Shown: one piece after another, positions 63,898 to 64,000 of the stretch
Numbering within the stretch: position 1 is the stretch's first letter
Layout: every line of letters begins with the position of its first letter
Origin: Vibrio sp. Of7-15
GTDB lineage: Bacteria > Pseudomonadota > Gammaproteobacteria > Enterobacterales > Vibrionaceae
Reading direction: 5' to 3'
Assembly (NCBI RefSeq): GCF_022347565.1
Contig: NZ_JAKRGH010000010.1
Location: 62,001-126,000 of the forward strand
DNA: 64,000 nucleotides
Made by a program: the position numbers and the translations under genes
Notes under the pieces: model-generated
What the model was told of the DNA's origin: nothing
Seen by the model: the letters and a program-made list of their open reading frames with translations, nothing else
The model's database searches: none

Positions 63898-64000
63898 ATT
63901 ATTAGAATTATTTACCTACCTAAAAAGTGTACCTAAAATTCATATACCAGCCTCCATTACCATCAGGAGCTAAAGAAAAACTTGAACTTTCATCATAAAA

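Noticed and set aside
1-64000. CRISPR arrays
   Set aside because: No regularly spaced identical repeats were seen in any part of the window.

Overview
The window looks like a low-GC gammaproteobacterium of the family Vibrionaceae (Aliivibrio/Photobacterium/Vibrio type). The signs are several methyl-accepting chemotaxis proteins, a lipoprotein pullulanase, MoeA beginning with the usual vibrio N-terminus, and a pstSCAB operon next to a chemoreceptor. From memory this last arrangement also occurs on chromosome II of vibrios, but I could not check it. No rRNA, tRNA or CRISPR array was recognised.

Host section (1-30.4 kb): a GNAT acetyltransferase; pullulanase; a chemoreceptor; SelO; a second chemoreceptor; a coiled-coil lipoprotein; a caa3-type cytochrome c oxidase operon (subunit II with two fused cytochrome c domains, subunit I, two subunit-III-like proteins, subunit IV, SCO copper chaperone); folE divergent from moeA-moeB; a GAF-GAF-GGDEF protein; a third chemoreceptor; and pstSCAB with PhoB-like boxes in front. 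These genes look intact and ordinary.

Accessory section (30.3-41 kb): a ~290-bp direct repeat lies at both ends of a 5.1-kb segment that carries a P2-type integrase gene broken twice (a frameshift plus loss of the catalytic tyrosine region). Beyond it are lipoproteins, an NHL-repeat protein, a frameshifted IS30 remnant, an N-terminally frameshifted unknown gene, a putAbiC-like phage-exclusion protein and an NTF2-like secreted protein.

Phage-derived section (41-60.6 kb): a P2/HP1/K139-like contractile tail locus. It has sheath, tube, a tail-assembly chaperone with a -1 frameshift signal, tape measure, baseplate proteins, tail protein I, a large collar fibre, a fibre chaperone, a fused hub/spike with a PAAR-like end, and a lysis block with an M15 endolysin. 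It also keeps an Ogr-type activator, a gpA-type HUH replication protein and a CI-type repressor. No portal, terminase, scaffold, capsid or head-completion gene is present; an 858-bp gene-free gap lies where they would be. With the ruined integrase, this suggests a locked-in, headless particle locus: a candidate R-type tailocin. It is the most interesting system in the window, although a decaying prophage remains the alternative.

Right end (60.6-64 kb): small accessory genes, all on the minus strand. They include a TM2 protein, an ABM-domain protein, a 44-codon gene, a candidate integron attC site and a partial CPCC-type protein. The first of them, at 60694-60951, has a truncated divergent copy at 30673-30747, so a degenerate direct repeat brackets the whole 30-kb island.
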